In this document: positions 11,100-21,476 of the stretch, in pieces
Layout of the letters: every line of letters starts with the position of its first letter
Numbering within the stretch: position 1 is the first letter of the stretch
Origin: Dioscorea cayenensis subsp. rotundata
Lineage: Eukaryota; Streptophyta; Magnoliopsida; Dioscoreales; Dioscoreaceae
NCBI RefSeq assembly: GCF_009730915.1
Contig: NC_052489.1
Span: 5,669,622 to 5,733,621 of the forward strand
Length of the DNA stretch: 64,000 nt
Direction: 5' to 3'
Program-made: the position numbers and the translations under genes
Notes under the pieces: generated by a model
Database searches by the model: none
Seen by the model: the letters and a program-made list of their open reading frames with translations, nothing else
What the model was told of the DNA's origin: nothing

Positions 11100-12035
11100 G
11101 AATACCAAATAGCCGAATCAGAACAAATGGTAGAGGATACCAACATGATTTAATAGGTTGATAATTAAATTATGTATTAGAATCACAAATGTTTGAACTA
11201 ATATAGGAGAAAGAAACAAGTCAGGAATATTGTCTTTTCTCTAGATCAAACATGCATATGCATATTAGTAGTAACCTATAACAATTAACACCAAATTAAA
11301 CTGTATTATCATTTCCAAAATTCAGAGCTCAAATTCAATTACATAAGTGGTCTAGCTATAAGTTATCAATTAATACAATCAATCAATTATTTATTCACAC
11401 AATGACAAAGTAGAGTTTATCTTCTGTTCATATTGAACATAAAACTGAGGAAACTTGTAGGATATGCTTGCAATCGGATTGACTGAAAATAGAGGAAAAA
11501 ACAACGAGCAGAAAATTCTAGCAATGCATTCTTTTCGATGCAACAGAACAACCTCAATTCTTTTCTTCAAAAAATTCTACACAGAACTTCACTCCATTAA
11601 TCACTCATCCCATGGTTTCAAGTTAAAACTATTTCTTGTATAACTAACATAATCAGATATCCAAGCTATGCATAAATACTACCAATTCATACAGTATTAC
11701 AGAATGCCAAACAACTCAATCCTAGAGGCACACTGCAAGTAGTACTTATCTTCGATTTCATATTACACACAAAACCAAGGAAGCACTTAGACTATGTTCA
11801 AGATTGGATTATATGAAAATAGAGGAAACTTCAAGAACTGAAAATTCTAGCATGCATTCTTTCAAACACAAAAGAACAATCACTTCACTTTTCTCTCCTC
11901 ATTCTAGCAATTCTAACAATGCAGCATTATTGACAAATGAAGCCATAGAACTTAACAATCTTAGAGAAATACTCATGAAAACAGAGAAAGATAAGCAGGT
12001 CATCATACCTTATTTTTGAATGCTAAAAATTCAAT
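11100..12035. repeat. gene-free stretch with a ~340-bp tandem duplication
   Basis: Sequence around 11415-11570 recurs, diverged, at about 11755-11905. Shared landmarks in order are 'ttcatatt-aacataaaac', 'gatt-gactgaaaatagagg', 'gaaaattctagca-tgcattctt' and 'acttca-t'. No coding content is recognised. Confidence 0.5.
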
Positions 12036-12036
12036 A

Positions 12037-14812
12037 CAGTACCATCTTCCAAATAAAAAAGAATGCCAACTTGTAGAACAAAGCGCACCAGCTAGCCAAT
12101 GGTGCCACTAACATTGAAAATCCTTCCGTAAACCGTCTAAAATAACTAGCTAGCCCCAGAAAACTGTGAATCTTTGTCACACTGGTAGGCCTTTTCCACT
12201 CAACCAATGCCTCAATCTTCTAGGGATCAACAAAAATCCTATCCTTGGTTATTACATGACCAAGGAAATCTACCATATCCAACCAGAATTCACAGTTAGA
12301 GAATTTTGCAAACAATTTCTTCTCTCTCAAGATGCCTAGTACATTCCTTAAATGTTGTTCATGCTCTTCTTAGCTCTTTGAATACACCAGAATATCATCA
12401 ATAAATACCACCACGAACCTATCCAAAAAAGAATAAAAGTTTCGATTCATCAAATCCATAAAAGTTGCCGGAGCATTCGTTAACCTGAAAGGCATCACAA
12501 GAAACTCATAATGCCCATAACGAGTGCAAAATGTAGATTTAGAAGCATCTTCTGGCTTAATCTTCAACTGGTGGTATTCTGATCGAAGATCAATCTTCGA
12601 AAATATCTGAGAGCCTTGCAACTGATCAAAAAGATCATCAATCCATGGTAATGGATATCTGTTCTTCATTGTCACTTTGTTCAACTCTCGGTAGTCGATG
12701 CACAATTGTAACGTGCCATCTTTTTTATTCACAAATAACACTGGAGCACCCCAAGGAGAAACACTGGTCCAGATAAAGCCCTTCTCCAAAAATTCCTCAA
12801 GTTACTTTTTTAGCTCCTTTAGTTCAGCAGGTGCTTTCATGTAAGGAGCTTTAGAGATGGGGCTGGTTCCCGGAACTAAATCAATAACAAACTCCACTTC
12901 TCTATCTGAAGGCATACCAGGGAGATCTTTAGAAAAAACATCAGAAAACTCGCTGACCACAGGAATATCCTGTAACATTGGCCCTTCTAGTTTTTCTTCA
13001 ACCACTATTGCAAGAAATCCCGAGCATCCATCTAAGAGTAATTTCCGAGCTTGTTAGGTGGAAATTACACGAGGTGGTGATGCGGACTCACTCCCATGAA
13101 GGGTGAACTCTGCTCCTTCAGGGATTTTAAAGACTACCCTTTTTGTATGCCAATTAACTACAACATGGAAAGCAAACAGAAAATCCATTCCCAAAATAAT
13201 ATCATAATCACTCATGCTCATAACATGCAGATGAGCTAGCAACTCATGACCGACAATAATAATAGGGCAATTCTCACAAGCTCTATCAAGAACAACATCA
13301 ACTCCCAAAAGGGTGGCAGCACACAAATCATAATCCACAGTTATAACATGCAATGCATGCTTATGAATAAATACAGACAAGATAAAGAATACATAGCTCC
13401 AGAATCAAATAATGCGCAAGCATATGCAGAATAAACTGATAAGGTACTTGACACCACTGCATTAGAGGCGTGTGCATCCTCCTGAGTCATCGCATAAACA
13501 CGCCCTTGGGTCTTCAGCCTTCCTGCCTTCTGCAGAGTCGAGGAAGTCGGTTACTCACTAGCTACCTGCTTTCCGACATGTGGACCTGAAGATACTTGAG
13601 GCTTAGGTGCTGACACATATCTCGAATCCTGCACACTAGATGTCCTCTGTGCTTTAGAAGACTGTTGTGGATACTCGACAATACAATGATCCAAACTACA
13701 CACCTAAAACAAGCTCCAGTTGTACGTCTACAATCTGCGGTCGCATGTGCACCTCCACAAGTAGCACATCTCTAGCTAGAACGGGAAGGAACATGTGTCA
13801 ACCCTCGAGATCACTGTGCTAGTGGACAGTTAACAATCTGAGATGCATCTTGTCCCACCTCTAACCTAGGCTTCTCCACTTCCAGACTGACGAGTCTTCT
13901 GATTATCAAAGCTTCTATCCCTTTTTTCTGAAACTTTCTATTCTGATCTCTAGTGTCATCCCATACAGTGTCCAAGGAATTGGAATGACTCACAACCTTT
14001 GCATAACTGGTCAAGTGTATTAGGCGGCCAACCCCCTACAAATATGTGCCGGGTAAGCCTCCCTCAATGCGTCGAGCCTCCTCTGATCATCATCTATTAA
14101 CTTTGAAGCATACCTGGAAAGTAGGTCGAACTTCATTTCACACTCATCAACAGTCATACTTCCCTGAGTCAAATTAATAAATTTTCTCTCAAACTGAACC
14201 ATCTTGTCTCGAGTGAAGTACTTGCAAAAGAGGGCTTCCCTCAATTTCTCCCACGATTCAAACTCTTGCCCCTGATGAATATGAAGCTCTCCTTGGTACC
14301 AGTAGTTCGTCGGGCCCTTGAGCATGTACACCCCAAACCTAAGCTTTTCTTCTTCTATATACTTAATCACTGTGAATGCCTTCTCCATTTCCTTTACCCA
14401 AATTTCCACTTCATCAGGATTACTAGTGCCTTCGAACAATGGTGGACTGGATCTCTTGAATTCCATCACGGTTTTCTCCTTTGGCGCTGTAGCCAGAGGA
14501 GAACATTATAACTTCATGGTTACCCGCTGTATTCGTCCTCCCTTCAACAGGAGCTTCCCTAGCCTCTTCAGCGGGGACTTCCCTGGCAGCAGATGCATGT
14601 CCAAGCAATTTGGGAACACTTCTGCTAGCAACTCTACGAGGCGGTATTCTGCGAGGTATACCCAATTGGAGTTAAACAAAAAAAAAGAGTGTCAAATTAA
14701 CTAGCTTATAAGGATATTCATGCTAAACTAAAGTCAGATCCCCTTAACGTTCTAAATCAGAAGGTTTTGTTCGAAATACTAGGATCAAAATTAATTGAGA
14801 TCTTTGATACCA
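12037..14812 (-). pseudogene. Ty3/gypsy gag-pol, 3'-truncated and broken
   Basis: Reading on the minus strand: primer-binding site, gag (14020-14469, with EFESWEKLREALFCKYF), two CCHC zinc knuckles around 13690-13770 (CATCGGAHATADC and CFRC...DHC), a retropepsin with FDSGAMYS near 13410 and DYDIILGMDFL near 13200, then reverse transcriptase (12370-13005) with LCIDYRELN and FIDDILVYS, the aspartate pair replacing YVDD. RT continues past a stop as [12 protein letters not shown]...FLGHVI to about 12040, where homology ends. RNase H, integrase and the 3' LTR are missing. In-frame stops fall between gag and protease, before the RT palm and within RT. This is a Ty3/gypsy element in the chromovirus-like organisation, dead by truncation and nonsense mutation. 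Confidence 0.85.
14801..14812 (-). other. retrotransposon primer-binding site
   Basis: On the minus strand the sequence is TGGTATCAaaga, complementary to the 3' end of initiator methionine tRNA, the usual primer of plant Ty3/gypsy elements. It lies eight bases inside the LTR end at 14821. Confidence 0.75.
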
Positions 14813-14820
14813 CTTAGATT

Positions 14821-17276
14821 TGTCATGCCCCGAACCCGGCTCATCGGACTTAATGCGTCGACAAACGGGTGAATACCCACAAGGTAGAGACCAAGTGGGT
14901 AGGCAATGCCTCAATATTTGTCTCACAAACATAAAGTATAACAAAGTACCAACTTCACAAAAGCAAAAGAATTCAAGGGGTATATTAACCAGGTTTACAA
15001 CTATGATCAGCGGAAAACTAAAAGTGCAAGAGTCAAAGCTTTAAACAAATAACAAGTTCCAGGTTCACAGACAGAAGAACTATTTACATGATAACCAACT
15101 AGTGTTCACTTGACGGCCCCGCTAAGCTGTCCACCACACACTTACTCTTGATCTAAAAAGGAGGAAACAACATTTATGAGCTTGATAGCCAGTAAGCACC
15201 CACTAAAAAGAAAAATATCGGGATCACATAACTCAAAACTTTAAAAAACAAGCTTAAGGATAACGGTAAGACAATAAATATTAGAAATAAAACCCAAAAT
15301 TCAGAATATTTCAAACAAATATAATTTTCCAAATAAACAAGTATATATGTCACCTAAATAACTAATACTGAAAACAAAACATCAGAATTCATATATTTAA
15401 ACTCGGTGACCCGAGTCAGATTTTTCAGAATTCATTTATTTATCCTCGGTGACCCGAGTAAGATTATCAGAGGCTATTATTCTTCACCAACGGAACAATG
15501 CCAAACTATAGTTACTTATCAGAGTCAGAGTTCATATCGACATGGTCAATGTTTAACCCCCAATGACAGAGTTATCGCAAGTTAGCTTGGGGATTACAAG
15601 TTACTGTATCAAAATATGTCGGGTCGAAAATAATTGTCAACCAGAAATAGTGAAATTCGGTGATCCAGTTTTTCTAATGAAAATAATTCCAATTAATGCT
15701 AATATGTGACAAGAATAATTAGAATTTAATCAAGCATGTAAAAACAATAATTAAAATATAAGTAATCAATAAGGGAACATACAATCCGAAATTACGTAAA
15801 GTAGTAGAATCAAATGATTAAATAAACAATTAAATAGATAAAAATCTATAAGTTCTGAAATGAATGAAAGGAATATTATTTAAAACCCCAAAACATTTAA
15901 ATATTATATCACAAATGGTTTAAACATTAAAACCCAAAATAATTAAATAATTATGTAAATCATTACCGATAACCAGAATTTTTATATATACATATATATA
16001 GGTTTATATGTGGTTTACTTACCTGATGCTCACTGATTTTCCCAAATCCAATTTGAAACCAAATTCGTAAAAACCCGACTCGAACACTAAGTTCAAAGCT
16101 TTGAGATAGTTCATATGATCATAAAATAGATTCCAAATTTTCAATATTTCTCTAATATTCAACTATCTATAAACCATGTCAATTTAAATATGCAGAATGC
16201 TTGCCAGGAATTTTCTAACATAACAATAACACTCTAACTAGGTCAATGTAACAATAAATAGATGCCACCTTTAAAAAATCACCAGCAACAGACTATTCAG
16301 CCATGAAGAACCGGCCCCACCTATTAAGCCCAAACATTCAAAAGAACTAACAACATTCATAAATGAGATCAAGTTTGAAAAGGCTACACTTAAGGCTCAC
16401 CAATTATTTAAGAATATACGAAGGCTTGGAGTATCATTCAAAGTAAAAATAAGACACATGTTTAAACAACAAAAATATCACCATTAAGGCATACAATTAA
16501 AGCACCGAGATGTTGAACAAAACTAAGCCCAAAAGTGCCTACTCCTTTCACTGTAGAGATATAAATAATATCCTCTCAAATTGGAAACCCCAAAGTACTC
16601 ACTAACCCTACTTGAAGAGAACATGGATTTGGTATAATTGTGCTAGTCAATGTTTGATAATCAGAAATAATATACAATGCTCTGAACATAGAAATGAAGA
16701 GATGATATTAAAAGCTATGCAAGATTAGCAATTTAACCTCTCTCTATCTACCCAAAAAATATCAAATTGCCCTAGATAAGTTTGAGAGAAAATTTTATGC
16801 AGATGACCACAAGCTTCAGCTAGCTAGCCTTAATCCAACATGGTACACAAGTAGAGACAATCACACAAGGCATGGATCAAGAACAACTAGATCGTATCTA
16901 ATGAATTACAACCCATACCACCCTAAACCTAAGAGATATAACTACGAATTTAATAGCAAAAATGCAGAGCATACACATATGACACATGTGATTCCTTTCC
17001 TTAGAATAAATTTGTGGAGAAAAATCCAATGCTACGAACGAAGAAACTCCTCTCTTCCTTAATGCATATAGGATCATGAAACCAGAGGTAGGGTAATGGT
17101 TATAAGTGCTTCTTTCTTAACCCAAGGCGTGGTCATCAAAGCGAGAGGCTTGCGGGACGTGGCTGGAATTTGAATTAACAAAATAAAAATTTTAAAACCG
17201 TTTTTTTTTTTAAAAAGATGCTAAGGATAAGGTATAACATGTTATTTAAAATTATAATAACATGGTGGGGTCCACA
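14821..17276 (-). mobile_element. 5' LTR of the truncated Ty3/gypsy element
   Basis: The inner end is clear: TGTCATGCCCCGAACC on the plus strand, i.e. ...GGGGCATGACA reading with the element, eight bases before the primer-binding site. The outer end is an estimate: the first good TG-type terminus in element orientation is TGTGGACCCC (complement of 17267-17276). With no second LTR present, neither the length (~2.46 kb) nor a target duplication can be confirmed. The LTR interior is AT-rich and has no coding content. Confidence 0.5.
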
Positions 17277-17500
17277 CTCTCCTCCAGAGCCACCTCCCTG
17301 ATGTATTGTTGCATTGCCATGGCATATGGCGCCACTATCTTTAGTTTATCAGACTTATATTTCTCTTCCACCCATAATAGATGAAGCTCAAAAAATCACA
17401 ACGAAGAGAGGCCAAAGGAGTAGGAGAGAAAAGGCACTAGATTGTCATTGGGAGGCATATGCTCAGAGGGGGAGACAACGACGGCGATAGGGTGTGACGT

Positions 17501-17688
17501 GCCGGCGACCATGAGAGAAGAGCTAATATTGGGCTGGGCTTCATTTCGGGAGAGTTTATCTTGTTTTATTTTTATTTTTTAAACTTGGCTGACTAGGATA
17601 TAGAATATATGTTGATGTTGACGCCACATATGCTGCCATCTCATTCGATTTAACAATTTAGGAAATTGGGTAGGAATGAGTAGCATTA
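17501..17688 (-). repeat. right long inverted repeat of candidate Mutator-like element
   Basis: This is the inverted partner of 2454-2624, with ~75-80% matching bases by eye over the alignable length. Its outer edge is ...TAGCATTA at 17681-17688, followed by GGGCTTGTTTGG. If both repeats bound one element, it spans ~15.2 kb including the nested CACTA and gypsy insertions. Confidence 0.5.
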
Positions 17689-17933
17689 GGGCTTGTTTGG
17701 ATTAGTTTTGGAAAACAGAAAAGTGTTTTTTTATAAGTTAAGCACTTCTGAGTTCAAATTACTCTTTTTGCAAAGCCAAGGGGGGACTGAGAAATTTTGA
17801 CATTGTCAAGGGGGCAGCATGTAAAATAACATCAAGAGTGGAGTGAAGGCAGGCCCATTGCGGATAGCGAAGGGAAGGATAAGAGAGAAGGCATTCGATC
17901 AGGCCAGCAGAGCTGTGAAGCTAAAGCGAAGCC

Positions 17934-20548
17934 ATGGCGTCGCTCTCCGCTTCAATCCCTTCTTGGTAAGCCATTCGTGGACTCTCCTTCTTCTCTTTGC
18001 GTTCATATGCTATATACATTTGGGAGTTGTTTGTTCTATGCTTGTTAAGATCTTGGTCTGTGGATTTCTCTTAGGTTTTTTGGATTTCAGTGGATAAATA
18101 AGGCTTATTGTTGCAATTTTTCTTTGTGTTTTGATTTCCACTTGGATAGAATGAATGCATGCTTTTGGTTAGTGAGAATTTTGTTTCATTGTTGCTATTT
18201 GTTAGGGTTTTCCTTCTCTTGATGTGGATTTTTAAATGTTCATTAGGTGCTGGAAATATTGAGGATTTGGCAGTGAAAGATGGACCTTGGCTTGTTTCCT
18301 GTTTGCTGCTTTTTCTTTTGAGTTTGCTTGATTTTGTTTAGCAAAGTAACTCTATTGCTGATTTATTCTGCAAAAAAGATGAAAAGAAGATCAAGCAGAT
18401 AGTTTTTTCTTTTTCTTTTTTTTTTTAAATTGATAAAGCAAGTTGTGAATGTGAGGAAATTTGTTGTTTTTTTATTGAATTTTGTCCACGAGAGTGAGTG
18501 AGGGTTAGTTGATTAGAGCAAGTTGTTTTTCTAGAAAGTTATTCAACTTTGATTAGAAAAACTATGCCATTAATTGTTTGGGCTTAACCCTTGATGAATG
18601 CAGGTTTTTTGTCCAATAATTTTTGTTTCGGCTTAACTTGTACTTCATTGTTGGATTTCTACTTTTGATATTGCAGCTATATGAAGTCTGGTTTTCCTGG
18701 TGAAATGCAAGCCATTCAACCTATCTTGTGCTATATTATAAAAACATGTTCTCCTGTTGTTTGCTAAGGCTTAATCCAAGAAAACAGTAATGATAGTTTT
18801 GTTATGCATCATTGAGGAGGCTAGGGTTCAATTCACTAGTTTTGATATTGATACTAACTTAATTCATTATTGGATTTCTATTTTTTATATTGCAGCAACT
18901 TGAAATCTGGTTTTCTTGGTGAAATGCGTGGGATTCGCATTCCAAGCAGTTCAACAAGTAGAGTTGGTTTTTGGAAGAAGCCAGTGGAGTGCAAGGAGTC
19001 TAGGATTGGGAAGCAGCCCATTGAAGTGCCATCGAATGTGACTATTATGTTGGAGGGCCAGGATTTGAAGGTTAAAGGTCCTTTGGGGGAGCTTTCAAGG
19101 ACATATCCACGCGAAGTGAAAGTAGATAGAGAGGATTCTGGATTGCTGAGGGTCTCAAAAGCTTTGGATACCAGAAGAGTCAATCAGATGCATGGACTTT
19201 TCAGGTGAACTCTTGAAAGAATGTAATTTGTGGTAGCTATCTGGTCATTATCTTTAGTCTTTACTATATGATTTTTCTGCTTTAAAAGAATTCAATTTGT
19301 CATTCAAGTAAGAGTTCTCAATCCAATTTCCTTTATTGCAATTATCTTATCTTTGAATTGAATGTGTTGTATTTGCTCTTTTTTTTTTTGCCCTTGTACA
19401 TGCTCGTGTATATACAACTATGCAAAAAGAAAAACTCAAAAGTCAAAACTGTCTGAAGTTCTAGGCCAAGTGGTTAAGGTAATCCATTTGTTATGCTGCA
19501 GAGGTTCTAAAAGTTTTTGCTAGTCAGAGTTGTTTTCACTATATGAACGACAACAATAAGTAACTTGTATTCTCAAATTTGACCTATTTGGTTTGAATAT
19601 AAGATGTGTTTGCAACCAGAGAATTATGTGAAATTCTGAAGAGCTGCAAATTATGTTATCATGCATGTAGCAAGCCAAGTTTATCAGCTTAAAAATAAGC
19701 CCAATATGAAACAGGTGACTCATATTAGGACCAGTTTAGGCCATGATGTATACTTCAATGTTTCTGCATGGTTCGGGGCTGTTATCCTTGCGATCCACAT
19801 AATTCCTGAGACTTTCTTGTGTACTACCCATATAACCACCTTGTGTAAGGATTCTGCCACTGATCTTATTAATAAGTCATCCTTATTATAGAGATCTTGT
19901 TTGGTTGGTGTTGGGGACAAGAAACTGTCAGTGTGTTAAAAGCTGCATTATTGTTACCCCAAGGTAAATGGTCCAATACATTTGTCTGTCAACCGAAAGA
20001 AAATGGTATAATGATCTCTTGCTTATCATTTATTTAAATATCAAGTTAGATAGAAGCCACTTTCATTATTCTCTTTGAGTGTACTTTCAGCAGGCAGATT
20101 ATTTGCTCTGGCTGAATACATTATTCTTAAAGTCCAGTTTGATTTAATTTTTTCAGAAAAACATGATGCTTATATGTTCCCTTTGGCTCACATCGATTCA
20201 CTTGGATGCAGAACCCTAACTGACAACATGGTTGTTGGAGTTTCAAAAGGTTTTGAGAAGAGACTTCAGATGGTAGGGGTTGGATATCGTGCCGTGTTAG
20301 AAGGCAATAACTTGGTTTTAAATCTTGGTTTCTCCCATCCAGTTCGAATGGCCATCCCAGATGGATTAAAAGTTAAGGTTGAAGAGAATACTAAAATTGT
20401 AGTAAGTGGATATGATAAGTGCTCGATCGGCGAGTTTGCTGCTTCGATCAGAAAGTGGAGGCCCCCTGAGCCATACAAAGGGAAGGGTGTTAGATACGCA
20501 GATGAAGTGGTGAGGAGAAAGGAAGGAAAGGCTGGGAAAAAGAAATAG
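17934..20548 (+). CDS. RPL6: plastid ribosomal protein L6 (uL6c)
   Basis: Structural protein of the plastid 50S subunit, encoded in the nucleus. Three coding exons, 17934-17965, 18896-19204 and 20212-20548, join in frame across GT-AG introns to give 225 residues, the expected size for the plastid protein. Exon 1 plus the start of exon 2 encode a Ser/Arg-rich transit peptide. The mature part starts near [17 protein letters not shown] and continues with [11 protein letters not shown], then NQMHGLFR joined to [17 protein letters not shown] over intron 2. The C-terminus carries the bacterial-type L6 signature PEPYKGKGV and the lysine-rich end [11 protein letters not shown]. The start was chosen because it gives a transit peptide and a splice phase that fits exon 2. 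Intron 1 contains a degraded second copy of the exon 2 acceptor and start (about 18640-18715). COG5 follows on the same strand after ~0.9 kb. Confidence 0.93.
18640..18715 (+). repeat. duplicate of the RPL6 exon 2 acceptor region inside intron 1
   Basis: About 75 bases match 18855-18927: 'ttggatttct', a T-rich tract, 'atattgcag', then 'gaa-tctggttttc-tggtgaaatgc'. The copy keeps an intact AG acceptor but lacks ~16 bases of the exon. If spliced to exon 1 it would read a different peptide and meet a stop near 18766. Confidence 0.75.
19455..19520 (+). repeat. possible tRNA-derived repeat in RPL6 intron 2
   Basis: The stretch 'ggccaagtggttaagg' is close to the A-box region of Ser/Leu tRNAs, and 'gaggttctaaa', about 40 bases later, is a weak B box. 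No cloverleaf can be drawn, so it is not a tRNA gene. A decayed SINE is possible. Confidence 0.2.
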
Positions 20549-21476
20549 GATTTAGGACTCTGTTTGTTGTTCATCCTATTTTAGATTTATGTGCATGTAA
20601 CTGATGAACTAATTTTTTCCATTAAACTCTTTGTATTTTATAACTAAAATTTGAGGCAATGCTTCTCAGGATTTATTTGGTAGAAGAAATTCCACAGCAA
20701 TTGTAAATTAAGATCACAATGTGTATTTTTGTTGTGTGTGTGTGTGTGTGTGTGTTTTTTTTTTGTTAAAGTTTCTTATATATCATGAAGTTCTCTTGTG
20801 TTCCAGACTAGAAAGCCCTTTTTAAGTTTGATAAATTTATAAAAAAAAATTTTACGCTCTTTATGTTTTTGAAAGCGAATTTGACAGTAGAGGCAGGTTT
20901 CATGAAATCGTTATCTAATTCTTAACAAATAAGATGGCACTCTTTTTTCCTATCATAACCGAAGGTTAGGAAAAATACCTTTTTTCACAAAATTAACAAA
21001 GTTGATGGTCAATAAAACTGAGTTTTTTTTTTTTTTTAGTGTTTATATTTTTATTGAAAATATGGATGTGTAAGATAGTAACTTCACAAGGTAGTAATTT
21101 CACCAGTATGCATATGCTTGTCTATTTTTGTTATAAAAACAATGAGTGGTTAGAAATAAAAAAATAAAAATAAAAAAACAGTTACGCAATGTATTAAATT
21201 GTACTTTAGTTGAAATTTTAATATTCTCATCATCTATTTTGTACATGATGGAGGGTATTTTAATGTAAGCCTAAATTAATAATGTTTTTTTACTTGTAGT
21301 AATTTCTTTTTATTTTAGTCCATTGAGATAATTGCTTAAGAAATGAATTTTCGTATATATATATATATATTATATTTGCAGCTAAACCCCTTAAAAGTTT
21401 CAGATTTACAAATATCCTTTTCAGTTTTTCATTTCCTCTCTGAGTCTCGCGCTTGGAGATCTGAAGCTCACCATCA
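20549..21476. other. RPL6-COG5 intergenic region
   Basis: AT-rich spacer of ~0.9 kb with a (GT)n microsatellite at about 20734-20755, several T homopolymers and a TA run at 21355-21371. It should contain the RPL6 3' end and the COG5 promoter. No sharp core-promoter call is possible by eye. Confidence 0.4.

Noticed and set aside
12857..13057. plus-strand frame over the gypsy region
   Set aside because: Antisense shadow of protease-RT coding sequence on the minus strand.
19455..19520. tRNA-like sequence in RPL6 intron 2
   Set aside because: No acceptor stem or cloverleaf can be formed, so a tRNA gene is not supported. Retained only as a weak SINE candidate.
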